A stretch of DNA of 32,167 nucleotides from a virus: positions 1 to 32,167 of IMG/VR virus record IMGVR_UViG_3300001282_000035; one strand, given 5' to 3'. Made by a program: the position numbers and the translations under genes. Every line of letters begins with the position of its first letter. The first letter of the stretch is position 1. Positions 6,479 through 13,956 of this stretch are shown here, in pieces. The notes under the pieces were generated by a model. That model worked only from the letters and a program-made list of their open reading frames with translations, ran no database searches and had not been told where the DNA came from.

Positions 6479-7033
6479 CTAACTTTGTAGTGCATCAATA
6501 AATTCTTGTGCCGCGGCGCTAATCACCGGCAACCCACCTAATGACTTATTCTTCAACTTCTTGACAAGCTTCCTAGCCTGTTCCAGATGATACGTGTTAG
6601 CACGTGATGTATGTGCGATACCATCTAGATGATCCATTTCATGGAGGAATACACGAGCAGTCATGCCAGTGAATGTCTTAGTAGCCGTCTCGCCATCAGG
6701 TGTAGTGAAGCGGACCTTGATGCTCTTTGGCCTTTTGATCTTTACGAAAAGATTAGGATACGAGAGGCATCCTTCCTCGAGCATAACCGTCTCAGTTGTT
6801 GCATCCACTACACGAGGATTGAAGACACCAATGATTTCCTCTGCTCGCATCACGAATGCACGTGTACGCACACCGATCTGGTTAGCTGCAAGACCCATGC
6901 CATCATTCTCACGCATGGTCTCGGCCAAATCTGTATAAAGTTGACCAGGATCCACAACCGGGTTCTTGAAGTCGAACGCCGGCATCACCTCACGTAGGAT
7001 CGGGTTGGTCCTATTTAGAATAGTTGAAATCAT
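6479..7033 (-). CDS. def: Peptide deformylase
   Basis: 184 residues with all three deformylase motifs: GMGLAANQIG (45-54), EEGCLSYP (86-93, Cys89 as metal ligand) and HEMDHLDG (131-138, His131 and His135 as ligands, Glu132 catalytic). The enzyme removes formyl from the N-terminal Met of new proteins at the ribosome. Phage versions, known from cyanophages and some other T4-type phages, are usually compact, but this one keeps a C-terminal helical tail (about 150-184) and so approaches bacterial length. The start overlaps the stop of the upstream 70-aa gene by 4 bases (ATGA). It may sustain deformylation during the burst of phage protein synthesis. All active-site residues are present, so it should be active. 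Confidence 0.95.
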   Translation of the reverse strand: MISTILNRTNPILREVMPAFDFKNPVVDPGQLYTDLAETMRENDGMGLAANQIGVRTRAFVMRAEEIIGVFNPRVVDATTETVMLEEGCLSYPNLFVKIKRPKSIKVRFTTPDGETATKTFTGMTARVFLHEMDHLDGIAHTSRANTYHLEQARKLVKKLKNKSLGGLPVISAAAQEFIDALQS

Positions 7034-7242
7034 GCCATTGCCATCTGGATCTTGGCGATCACTTCATCGGCAGTATCAAATTTATCAGTCGACAGAGAAA
7101 TTTCTTTACCCTTGTTCATTATGATGTACCCGGAATCAGCGTAACTTCCCTGTGCTGGAACCTTTGTCACACGCTCAATGTGTCTAACATTGATATAGTG
7201 ATCAACTTTATTCATGTCTCGTACCCAAATAAATCTTGTCAT
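7030..7242 (-). CDS. Hypothetical protein, 70 aa
   Basis: 70 residues, not recognised. The predicted beta-rich half (residues 1-52, with alternating hydrophobics such as FIWVRDMN and GYIIMNKGKEISL) is followed by a helix (DTADEVIAKIQMAMA). Many bacterial and phage proteins of this size with a strand-strand-helix layout are small regulators or adaptor proteins, but no family motif is visible. It is joined to both neighbours by ATGA overlaps: its start overlaps the endonuclease stop at 7239-7242 and its stop overlaps the deformylase start at 7030-7033. Thus the endonuclease is inserted precisely upstream of this gene without separating it from its own operon. Confidence 0.75.
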   Translation of the reverse strand: MTRFIWVRDMNKVDHYINVRHIERVTKVPAQGSYADSGYIIMNKGKEISLSTDKFDTADEVIAKIQMAMA

Positions 7243-7892
7243 GCTGCAATCCTAATAATATGGCCTTTATATGGTTTACCATTTTTGGCCGCCTGTGTAA
7301 ATCGTATGTAATTATAACCATGTTCAATGCAGTATTGTTTGGCATTATCCACAATAACACCATCTACAAAATAAGTAAACCTTAATTTTTGTTTGTGGTC
7401 TTCAGATTTTGGTTTTCGCATTTTATCTTTGTGTGATTCTGATAATTTAGAACCCTTTAAAGAAGACACTAATCCAGTTTTTGATTCGGATATTTTTTGC
7501 TTAGTTTCATTGCTGTGGGATCGACCAAACATTGGATTGTTCTCACCAGTCATTTGCAAACTTTTATTTTGTTTCCACTGATCGGTGTGTTCTTTGCCAG
7601 TCATACCATTTAAATGTCCATACATGGCACCACCGGTTCCACCCTGATGCACATTGTAAACTGGCTTTAATTGTTCAATTAATTCTATTTCTTTTTGAGT
7701 TGCCTCAAACTTTGTATCAAACTGTTCTATAAGTTCTATAGTAAAGTTATTAATACCATATTTTTGAATAGCTCGTGATATTACCATTTTAGATTTACAG
7801 TGTTGGTTTAATCTAGTCTGTAATGGTTGTTTAGTGTAACCAATATAGAAATTTCCATTGATGATATTAATAATTTTATATATTTTAAACAT
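7239..7892 (-). CDS. GIY-YIG homing endonuclease (Seg-like, with NUMOD3)
   Basis: 217 residues. GIY-YIG nuclease domain at about 1-90: KIYKI (3-7), FYIG (15-18), Arg27 in LQTRLNQH, and a Glu near 74 in KEIELIEQLKPVYN. Two to three NUMOD3-type DNA-recognition repeats follow (NPMFGRSHSNETKQKISES, about 116-134, and KLSESHKDKMRKPK, about 149-162), and a C-terminal DNA-binding tail follows them. These free-standing enzymes cut phage DNA lacking the gene and spread by repair. It is strikingly AT-rich compared with 46, 47 and the deformylase, as expected for a mobile gene. No good Shine-Dalgarno is present, and expression appears to be set by the late promoter and hairpin at 7891-7930. It ends in an ATGA overlap with the 70-aa gene. 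Confidence 0.93.
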   Translation of the reverse strand: MFKIYKIINIINGNFYIGYTKQPLQTRLNQHCKSKMVISRAIQKYGINNFTIELIEQFDTKFEATQKEIELIEQLKPVYNVHQGGTGGAMYGHLNGMTGKEHTDQWKQNKSLQMTGENNPMFGRSHSNETKQKISESKTGLVSSLKGSKLSESHKDKMRKPKSEDHKQKLRFTYFVDGVIVDNAKQYCIEHGYNYIRFTQAAKNGKPYKGHIIRIAA

Positions 7893-7925
7893 AGTAATGA
7901 ACCATTATTGAACTTACATTACTAT
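7891..7925 (-). promoter_or_regulatory. Hairpin covering the endonuclease start codon
   Basis: ATAGTAATG at 7891-7899 and CATTACTAT at 7917-7925 are perfect 9-base inverted repeats with a 17-base loop. In a read-through message the 3' arm includes the first two bases of the endonuclease ATG (7892-7891), so the start would be buried. The 5' arm overlaps the late promoter, so a late transcript starting about six bases below it should lack that arm. Confidence 0.75.
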
Positions 7926-7930
7926 TTATA
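7923..7930 (-). promoter_or_regulatory. T4-type late promoter for the homing endonuclease
   Basis: An exact TATAAATA on the minus strand, 31 bases upstream of the endonuclease ATG and overlapping the stop codon of gene 46. It is the only exact late-promoter copy I found left of 13900, inside an otherwise early or middle gene block, and is consistent with late expression of Seg-type endonucleases in T4. Confidence 0.85.
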
Positions 7931-9656
7931 CTTTCTCTTGTTTCTCTTGTTTTATTACTGAAAAATTGCTATGTTTTTCAAATTTAATAACAGAATGGAA
8001 TTTATCATAGAGCTGATCACCTTTATGACTAATAACAAAGATATTTCCATCTGTTATATTTGATAGTATATCCATAAGATTGTCATTACCAGAGGTATCT
8101 AATGACGAGTCGAAGACTTCATCCAAGATAAGAAGATTGGTGGAAGCAGAATTACGCAACTTAGCAATAGCCCTCCAGGTAAACATAAGAGCAAGATCAA
8201 GACGACTTTTCTCGCCCTCGGAGAAAGATGCATAAGAGAACTCGTCTCTAAAACGTGATTTAATCTTTTCATTGAAGTTTTCATCCAATTCAAATTGGAC
8301 AAAGAAGTCCATGGCCGCGAGGTATTTATTGATAAGCTTGTTCATTATGGGAACGTACTGCTTAATAATTCTGGTCTTGATGCCAGAGTCCTTAAGTAGA
8401 ACACCGGCAACCTCAATCACCGACCGCTCATTAGCCAGTTCTTCCTTGTACTTCTGTTGTACAATAAGATGGCTATTAAGTACATGCAAATCTTCCTTGC
8501 TCTCATCAATGACTGTCGTGTTCTTCTTAAGATTCTTGATCTCCTGTTCTAGTGTGCAAATACTAGAATTCCACGATCGGATGTCAGAGTTGAGTTCGGT
8601 GATCTTTGTGTTAATAGCCGTGATCTCCTTATTGATTGCAGTGATCTCAGCAATACGAGTATTGATTGTGGTAATCTCATCCTCAATCTTGACCAAGGCA
8701 TCAGTGATCTCCTGTTCCTTAGACTGGCGATCTGTAACTGTCTCGTTCTTGAAGTCGTGGTCGATTCCCTGTCGGCAGGTCGGGCAACTGTCATTGTCGT
8801 GATAGAACCGAATCTCCTTCTTGAGAGTACGTACCTTGCTCTCAAGTTGACTCTCCAACTCTACCAGTTTTGACTTCTTGTTCGCGACCTTCTCGGCATC
8901 TGCTATCTTAGCAGAATGTGTATCTAGGATACCGTTCTGCACGGCAATGTCATGTTCTGCCTGACACACCAGCGTATCGATCTCCTTGATCATCTCATCC
9001 TTCTGGCGGATCAAATGATCGTTGTTGGTCTTCAGTGAGTTGATATGCTTTAGGGTCATCTCAACCTTATTCTCAATCAGGTTGATCTGGTAGTCGGTAT
9101 CAGTGATTGCTGACTTATTAGTAGTGATCTTCTCCTTGAGGAGGTTGTTCATCGTAGTAAAGATCTGGATATCCAGAAGATCCTCAATGACCTCACGGCG
9201 AGCATGTGCAGGCAATTGCATGAACGGCAAGTAATTTGCACTGCCGAGAATGACAATTTGGCCAAAACTCTTGAAACTTAATTTCAAAATACTCTTCTCA
9301 AGATACTCTTGATAATCCCTGGCGGATGAATTTTGATTTATCATTTCACCATTTTGATAGATTTCGAAGATTTGAGGTTTAATGCCGCGTTTAACACAAA
9401 AATGCTTAGATCCCACCATAAACTCGCATTCTACAACTAAATTCTTCTGTGTCATAGAATTGACGAGTTGTGGCTTATTGATGTTACGGAACGGCTTACC
9501 GTACAAAGCAAACGACAGTGCGTCGAGGATCGTAGACTTACCAGCCCCGTTTTCCCCGACGATCAATGTTGACTTACTACGATCCAGTGCCACCTCTGTG
9601 AACTGGTTGCCGGTCGACAGCATGTTCTGCCAACGAACAGTTTTAAATAGAATCAT
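7926..9656 (-). CDS. 46: Recombination endonuclease subunit gp46 (Rad50/SbcC-like)
   Basis: 576 residues. Walker A GENGAGKST (34-42) in the N-terminal lobe; long coiled-coil arms; a zinc-hook CPTC (about residues 294-297, within NDSCPTCRQG); the ABC signature SFSEGEKSRLDLALMF; and Walker B LLILDEVFDSSLD near the C-terminus, then an ISHK switch. With gp47 it forms the Mre11-Rad50-type complex that resects DNA ends for recombination-dependent replication and helps degrade host DNA. T4 gp46 is 560 residues, so the length is normal. The gene starts 2 bases after gene 47 stops, so the two subunits are coupled. The C-terminus ends directly in the late promoter of the homing endonuclease. Confidence 0.96.
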   Translation of the reverse strand: MILFKTVRWQNMLSTGNQFTEVALDRSKSTLIVGENGAGKSTILDALSFALYGKPFRNINKPQLVNSMTQKNLVVECEFMVGSKHFCVKRGIKPQIFEIYQNGEMINQNSSARDYQEYLEKSILKLSFKSFGQIVILGSANYLPFMQLPAHARREVIEDLLDIQIFTTMNNLLKEKITTNKSAITDTDYQINLIENKVEMTLKHINSLKTNNDHLIRQKDEMIKEIDTLVCQAEHDIAVQNGILDTHSAKIADAEKVANKKSKLVELESQLESKVRTLKKEIRFYHDNDSCPTCRQGIDHDFKNETVTDRQSKEQEITDALVKIEDEITTINTRIAEITAINKEITAINTKITELNSDIRSWNSSICTLEQEIKNLKKNTTVIDESKEDLHVLNSHLIVQQKYKEELANERSVIEVAGVLLKDSGIKTRIIKQYVPIMNKLINKYLAAMDFFVQFELDENFNEKIKSRFRDEFSYASFSEGEKSRLDLALMFTWRAIAKLRNSASTNLLILDEVFDSSLDTSGNDNLMDILSNITDGNIFVISHKGDQLYDKFHSVIKFEKHSNFSVIKQEKQEKV

Positions 9657-9658
9657 GA

Positions 9659-10720
9659 TTACTCCACACTCAAAGCTTCATTATACAGTGAACTGAGGAA
9701 ATTGTACAACACTTTTTTGTCGACTCGTGAATCGACCTGGTCAACCACCTTGTTAAGCACTGTCAGTGTATCCTCGGCCTCGTTGACAATATCGCCATCG
9801 TCCTCCATCTGAAGGTTCAGGTTATCATCCACGACCTGCAGATCCAGCACACCAGCCTTCTCGATCTTGTCAACGAACATATCGAACCAGTAAGGATTGG
9901 TCTTGGTGTGGACGATCAGTTTGACATATGACCCCTTGTAATAATCCCAGTCGACATTCATCAGTTCATCCAGAGTCTTATCCTGGTCATGATAGTGGAT
10001 CTTATTGAACATCTTCAGTGGGTTCTGAATATATGTCAGTTCCCTCGTTTCCGTATCAAATATATGAAATCCCCGACTGTCATTATAATCAGACCAAGAC
10101 ATTTCATAAGGAGCTCCCAGATAATTGATATTACCACGAGTAGATTTATGATGAAAATGGCCAGAACACACGAGATCAAATTTATCAAAAATTTTAGATT
10201 CGAATCCGTGGTCATTTACTGCACCTTTATACATCTCGAAACCGGCGATTTCGAGGTGGCCAAAAAGGATTTGTGCGGGGGTATTTTGTAGGAACTCCAT
10301 GCTCTCATCATAGTTTCCAGAACATACCCAAGGAAGTACACCGATATCGGTACCACCGAGATTAACAACAGTTGGGCTATCATAGTAGTTGATATCATAG
10401 GTTGAATGCTCAAAGAGCTCCTTCATTGAGTTTACCTCATTCGTATTCTTGAACGAGGTGTCATGGTTCCCGATGATTACATCGAGTCTAATTCCTGATG
10501 AGTCACAATGCTGTACGAACTTACGTAGGTGTCGAGCAGTGACAAAGTTGATATACTTACGACGATCTACAATATCACCAAGATGGAAGATGTTGGTGAT
10601 ACCGTTGTCTGCAAGATATGGAAAAAAGTGATCATAGTAGAACCGATTAAAATACTCTGCAAACGCAGGACTATCCCCACGTGCACCCCAGTGGGTATCC
10701 GTGATTAAAGCAATTTTCAT
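9659..10720 (-). CDS. 47: Recombination endonuclease subunit gp47 (Mre11/SbcD-like)
   Basis: 353 residues. Calcineurin-type metallophosphoesterase motifs appear in order: ITDTHWGARGDS (6-17), HLGDIVDRRKY (46-56), IGNHDTSFKN (82-91, GNHD metal motif), GHLEI and CSGHFHHKS (GHxH). This is the nuclease partner of gp46, acting at DNA ends with Mn2+. T4 gp47 is 339 residues. Its start overlaps the stop of the small 56-aa gene by one base (TAATG). It belongs to the 55-small-47-46 recombination and late-transcription operon, the same order as in other T4-type phages. All visible metal ligands are intact, so it should be an active nuclease. Confidence 0.97.
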   Translation of the reverse strand: MKIALITDTHWGARGDSPAFAEYFNRFYYDHFFPYLADNGITNIFHLGDIVDRRKYINFVTARHLRKFVQHCDSSGIRLDVIIGNHDTSFKNTNEVNSMKELFEHSTYDINYYDSPTVVNLGGTDIGVLPWVCSGNYDESMEFLQNTPAQILFGHLEIAGFEMYKGAVNDHGFESKIFDKFDLVCSGHFHHKSTRGNINYLGAPYEMSWSDYNDSRGFHIFDTETRELTYIQNPLKMFNKIHYHDQDKTLDELMNVDWDYYKGSYVKLIVHTKTNPYWFDMFVDKIEKAGVLDLQVVDDNLNLQMEDDGDIVNEAEDTLTVLNKVVDQVDSRVDKKVLYNFLSSLYNEALSVE

Positions 10721-10890
10721 TAACGACCAGCCTTACTCTTATCATTGTATTCACGCAGCGTCTTATCACAATACGCACGAATATTTTCTAATGAAATCAT
10801 ATAATTGTAGCGGATGTGTTCTGGAGTCTTTAAGTCCAGTGCATTCTCAGCAAGTTGTTGGATTAAAACTGGAATATTATTAAGCTTCAT
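10720..10890 (-). CDS. Small protein, 56 aa, between genes 55 and 47
   Basis: A 57-codon frame from ATG at 10890 to TAA at 10720, below the length usually reported by ORF callers. The product is 56 residues, charged and helical, beginning MKLNNIPVLIQQLAENALDL and ending with the basic KSKAGR. Three signs make it real: the start overlaps the 3' end of gene 55 by 11 bases, the stop overlaps the gene 47 start by one base (TAATG), and otherwise the 159 bases between the two genes would be empty in a genome without other such gaps. Function is unknown. Small helical proteins here may modulate the gp46-gp47 complex or simply fill the reading-frame gap by translational coupling. Confidence 0.75.
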   Translation of the reverse strand: MKLNNIPVLIQQLAENALDLKTPEHIRYNYMISLENIRAYCDKTLREYNDKSKAGR

Positions 10891-11461
10891 TTTCATCACC
10901 TTCGATAAATATTTCTATGCCCTTTTTAGGCTTTGATACTGGTATGTTTTTGGCTTCAAACTTCTCCACCAATTCACCAAGTTTCTCAGATACATTTATA
11001 AAGGCTGCAGAGTAGTGTGTTCGATCTTCAGGTGCCATGTCGACCAGCGTATTCATGATCATGCTGTTCTCAAAGCTCTTATGCTTGATGTATAGTTGCT
11101 TCTTTTCCTTTTGAATACGACGAAGGAAAGCGTAGTAGATAATCTGAGTAAAGTATGCGAATGGGTTAGTCGACTTCTCAGGATTAAAGTTATGGAGATA
11201 TGCTAGACAGTTCTCAATGCCATCAGAGATCATCTCATCCTTATAAGAGTACCCGACAAAGTTTGGCCGAGTTGCCAGTCGTGTGGCAATGAGCATGATA
11301 CACTCACCAATGTACCTAGATACGAGAGGACGTTTCTCACCGGCTTCAAGAGATTCTTCATAGAGTCGACGGTATACTACCATCTCTGTGTAGAACTTCT
11401 TGTTATCGATGTAGTTATTGGCCTTCTTCTTTTTGGCCGGGTTGGGCATTGACTCGTTCAT
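10880..11461 (-). CDS. 55: Late-transcription sigma factor gp55
   Basis: 193 residues (T4 gp55 is 185). Key block: NPEKSTNPFAYFTQIIYYAFLRRIQKEKKQ (about residues 94-123), the sigma-2-like region that contacts the -10 element, and a C-terminal acidic tail with a hydrophobic residue pair that in T4 binds the sliding clamp. It binds host RNA polymerase and recognises TATAAATA late promoters, aided by the clamp and gp33 (neither in this window). Seven exact target motifs occur here, mostly in front of head and tail genes, which confirms the role. The N-terminus (MNESMPNPAKKKKANNY) is basic. Its 3' end overlaps the 56-aa gene by 11 bases. A ribosome binding site (AAGGAT) precedes the ATG. Confidence 0.95.
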   Translation of the reverse strand: MNESMPNPAKKKKANNYIDNKKFYTEMVVYRRLYEESLEAGEKRPLVSRYIGECIMLIATRLATRPNFVGYSYKDEMISDGIENCLAYLHNFNPEKSTNPFAYFTQIIYYAFLRRIQKEKKQLYIKHKSFENSMIMNTLVDMAPEDRTHYSAAFINVSEKLGELVEKFEAKNIPVSKPKKGIEIFIEGDENEA

Positions 11462-11470
11462 AGTATATCC

Positions 11471-11836
11471 TTAGTTGATTGTTGACCCGCCTACGAGTCT
11501 TTTAGAGATAAGCTCCTGCATATTCTCTTCCATATTCTCAATATCCTTGATAGCAGCATTGATCATCTTTGTTGTATCGGTATTTTTGCTGGATGCTACA
11601 AAAGCCTCGTAGTAACGAGTCATGCTTTCACTGGCTGGAATTGAAAAGACTATGTGCTTATCTTGTACCACTATATACTGTTGGTCGGTAAATGTACACA
11701 CATTTATTAGTATAATGCTATGTTTATCTTGTATTTCCATAACATAGAACGGGTGATGAATATGAACACCGCCGCTAGTGCTTTCTTGGTTACCAATGAT
11801 TTGCTCACCGTTAACCAAAGTATAAATTCTAATCAT
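11471..11836 (-). CDS. Sm-like-fold hypothetical protein, 121 aa
   Basis: 121 residues. The first 70 or so residues alternate hydrophobic strands (IRIYTLVNGEQIIGNQEST, VHIHHPFYVMEI, SIILINVCTF, QYIVVQDKHIVF), with the pattern of a small beta-barrel of the Lsm/Hfq type, followed by an alpha-helical tail SESMTRYYEAFVASS and a coil. Proteins of this layout occur beside uvsW in other T4-type phages, some of which are reported as Sm-like folds. It would be expected to bind RNA or a short peptide, but no RNA-binding residues can be assigned here. It ends 9 bases upstream of the gene 55 start and its ATG overlaps the stop of uvsW by one base. The assignment is from pattern only. Confidence 0.6.
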   Translation of the reverse strand: MIRIYTLVNGEQIIGNQESTSGGVHIHHPFYVMEIQDKHSIILINVCTFTDQQYIVVQDKHIVFSIPASESMTRYYEAFVASSKNTDTTKMINAAIKDIENMEENMQELISKRLVGGSTIN

Positions 11837-13311
11837 TATAACCTCACATTGTAAATTTCGTAATCGAACTTCTCAGCATCGTAGATCTTACACCGTTCCA
11901 AGAAATGGTTCAATGTAAAGTTAGTCTGTGACTTGTATGATAGGTCGTCAACTATATCATAGAGAATTGCCACATCCTTCTCTGCATGCATACGTAGCAT
12001 ACGACCAATTGACTGAAGTACCTTGATCTTTGACTTGGATGGAGATGCAGCAATCATATGGTGAAGCTTGTTGATACTCACACCGGTTGATGTGGTTCCT
12101 AGCGACGCAATGAGGACAGCATTCTCCTCATCTTCAATAGCGCGACGGATACTTTCCCGGTCCACGCCTGATACACTACCATCAATGTAAAAAACATTAT
12201 GGTCAGACACTGAACTAATGGCGGTATGTAATAGTTTTCCATGGTCAATAATCCTGAAGAATAGTAGCTTGTTTCCCTTGAGTGACAGTGTCAGATTCTT
12301 GAGGAACTTATTACGTTTCTCATTGTTTACCAGATAGTCAATCTCTTCCTGGTAGGTTTTCTTCTTCTTGTTAACCGTCGTGTGGAACAGTTTCTTTTCA
12401 TCGTCAGGATACTTCAGTATGATGCACTTGATCTTAAGTTTCGAAACATGTCCATCCTCCATCAACTGGACGGTTGTCGTCGATCTATACTGTGGGCCGA
12501 AGAGTCCTTCGATTGTTGCTTCGTTGAGAGCGTGTCCATCCAGCGTTCCTGTGCAGCCGAAGCGGTAACGACAGGCTTCGAGGCTAGATAGGATTTGTAC
12601 GAGGCTCGTTGCCTTGCATCCGTGAGCTTCATCTCCAAACACGCACCCGAATTGGCCGTACCATTGCTTTGGCATTTTGTTTTTGCCATTGTTGAGCGAC
12701 TGCCAAGTAGTAATGACAAGTTCAGCAGGGATATCATTAGATTTGCTAAGACCACCAGTACTAACGTGTACATCACCCAAGTATCCATAATCTCTGAAGT
12801 CACTTTCCATCTGTCCGACCAGACCGATCGTAGGAACGATGATTAGGCCTTTGTGTTGTTGATACCATCTCATAACAATGTAGATCATGAGAGACTTACC
12901 AGATGACGTAGGACTTACTAGTGTTCTACGACCGGATCTAATACATTTTATAATTGCCTTGAACTGATAGTCACGGATCTGATACTTCTCAGGGATGTTT
13001 AGAGTTTTGATGAATTCAGTTAATTCATGTTCAGATACGTTGGCATATACTAGTTCATCATCAAAAGTCAGTGTGTATCCACGTGCATCACAGAACTTCT
13101 TGATTCTCTGTGCCATGCCGGCATATACTGTACCAGATAGGTTATTCACTAACCGTATCTTACCATCCCACATCCTGGCCTTGTACTTGGGATGCCACTT
13201 ATAGTTATCGGCGTAGAATGTTAATTGATCCGACAACTCCATAATGGTTGACGGATCTGCACATACCTTTATGTGTACACTATTAATAAATTTTAGGTGG
13301 ACATCTGCCAT
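11836..13311 (-). CDS. uvsW: UvsW-type RNA/DNA helicase
   Basis: 491 residues (T4 UvsW is 503). SF2 helicase motifs: Walker A SPTSSGKS (133-140), motif Ia IVPTIGLVGQM (157-167), DEAH box GDEAHG (226-231), TGTLDG (about 253-258), and the C-terminal motif VI SIGRMLRM. A small N-terminal domain (1-100, with HPKYKARMWDG) is the DNA-recognition part of UvsW. In T4 it unwinds R-loops and Holliday-type forks, switching replication from origin- to recombination-dependent mode. All motifs are intact. It sits between the Sm-like gene (1-base overlap) and a 71-aa gene (2-base gap), with uvsY upstream, matching the T4 clustering of uvsW and uvsY. Confidence 0.96.
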   Translation of the reverse strand: MADVHLKFINSVHIKVCADPSTIMELSDQLTFYADNYKWHPKYKARMWDGKIRLVNNLSGTVYAGMAQRIKKFCDARGYTLTFDDELVYANVSEHELTEFIKTLNIPEKYQIRDYQFKAIIKCIRSGRRTLVSPTSSGKSLMIYIVMRWYQQHKGLIIVPTIGLVGQMESDFRDYGYLGDVHVSTGGLSKSNDIPAELVITTWQSLNNGKNKMPKQWYGQFGCVFGDEAHGCKATSLVQILSSLEACRYRFGCTGTLDGHALNEATIEGLFGPQYRSTTTVQLMEDGHVSKLKIKCIILKYPDDEKKLFHTTVNKKKKTYQEEIDYLVNNEKRNKFLKNLTLSLKGNKLLFFRIIDHGKLLHTAISSVSDHNVFYIDGSVSGVDRESIRRAIEDEENAVLIASLGTTSTGVSINKLHHMIAASPSKSKIKVLQSIGRMLRMHAEKDVAILYDIVDDLSYKSQTNFTLNHFLERCKIYDAEKFDYEIYNVRL

Positions 13312-13313
13312 TC

Positions 13314-13529
13314 TTAAACTCTAGTGACTGCAATGCCGTATCCCATACCAGGATCATACATTGGCACATGTAAACCAGTGTCGACTAGTTCGTCTACCGG
13401 ACAACCCATAGCAGCCAGATCGGCAATGGCTTCTTCACGAGTTTGTCGCAATTTTCCAAACTGATTGCCATCATCCCACCATTGTGCTTGATAAAAATAC
13501 ATCAGATACCTACCTTGAACTTTTCCCAT
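13314..13529 (-). CDS. Hypothetical protein between uvsY and uvsW, 71 aa
   Basis: 71 residues, not recognised. It is rich in aromatic and Gly residues (YLMYFYQAQWWDDGNQFGK), then a helix (REEAIADLAAMGCPVDELV), then a Pro/Gly-rich end (HVPMYDPGMGYG). The alternation suggests a small compact domain. Its start lies 28 bases inside the 3' end of uvsY, and its stop is 2 bases before uvsW, so it sits where T4 has small uvsY.-1/-2 genes. It may be a positional counterpart of these, but I cannot show homology. Translation must begin within uvsY; a GGGAAAAG-like sequence just upstream could act as the ribosome binding site. Confidence 0.75.
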   Translation of the reverse strand: MGKVQGRYLMYFYQAQWWDDGNQFGKLRQTREEAIADLAAMGCPVDELVDTGLHVPMYDPGMGYGIAVTRV

Positions 13530-13936
13530 TCAATCGCCGCTTTGATATTGAAGCCGCGGCCTGTCAGGGATTTAATGATCGATTCTAGAAGCTCGATCTT
13601 TTCTTGTTGGACACCAATACGCAACGACATATTAATCACCTCTTGATCCGCCTCTATATAGTTATTCACGTCTGAACGGATGATTTTGCCCTGAGGTGGA
13701 AGCTTCCAGCCCTTGGCATGAGTTGCCTCGGTAGGACCCATGGTAAAGAACTCGTTCTTAGCAAGCTTCAGTTGTTTGAATTCAGCTTCATACTTACGAA
13801 GAACTAGACGTTCATTCGTAAAGATCTTGAAGTACTTGTGATGGAGTTTGGGGATATTCAGTGCCTCGTTACCGAGTTCTGAACGGTCGATGTGGGAGTC
13901 TTGCTCCCACTGTACGTATATATCATCTATCTTCAT
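13502..13936 (-). CDS. uvsY: UvsY recombination mediator
   Basis: 144 residues (T4 UvsY is 137). Recognisable by the N-terminal MKIDDIYVQWEQDSHIDRSEL, then the basic helical region LHHKYFKIFTNERLVLRKYEAEFKQLKLAKNEFF and the C-terminal heptad-like VINMSLRIGVQQEKIELLESIIKSL that in T4 mediates hexamer formation. The protein helps UvsX displace gp32 from single-stranded DNA and load as a filament. UvsX and gp32 are outside this window. The gene is 21 bases upstream of the tube-like structural gene's stop, with a separate leader. It overlaps the 71-aa gene by 28 bases. Recombination genes here directly follow the head-gene block. Confidence 0.93.
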   Translation of the reverse strand: MKIDDIYVQWEQDSHIDRSELGNEALNIPKLHHKYFKIFTNERLVLRKYEAEFKQLKLAKNEFFTMGPTEATHAKGWKLPPQGKIIRSDVNNYIEADQEVINMSLRIGVQQEKIELLESIIKSLTGRGFNIKAAIEWEKFKVGI

Positions 13937-13956
13937 AATAACCTTTATATCACGAA

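Noticed and set aside
8272-8802. Long plus-strand ORF (176 codons) across gene 46
   Set aside because: It is antisense to the coiled-coil region of gp46, whose biased codons create open frames; Ser/Val-rich product without motifs or ribosome site.
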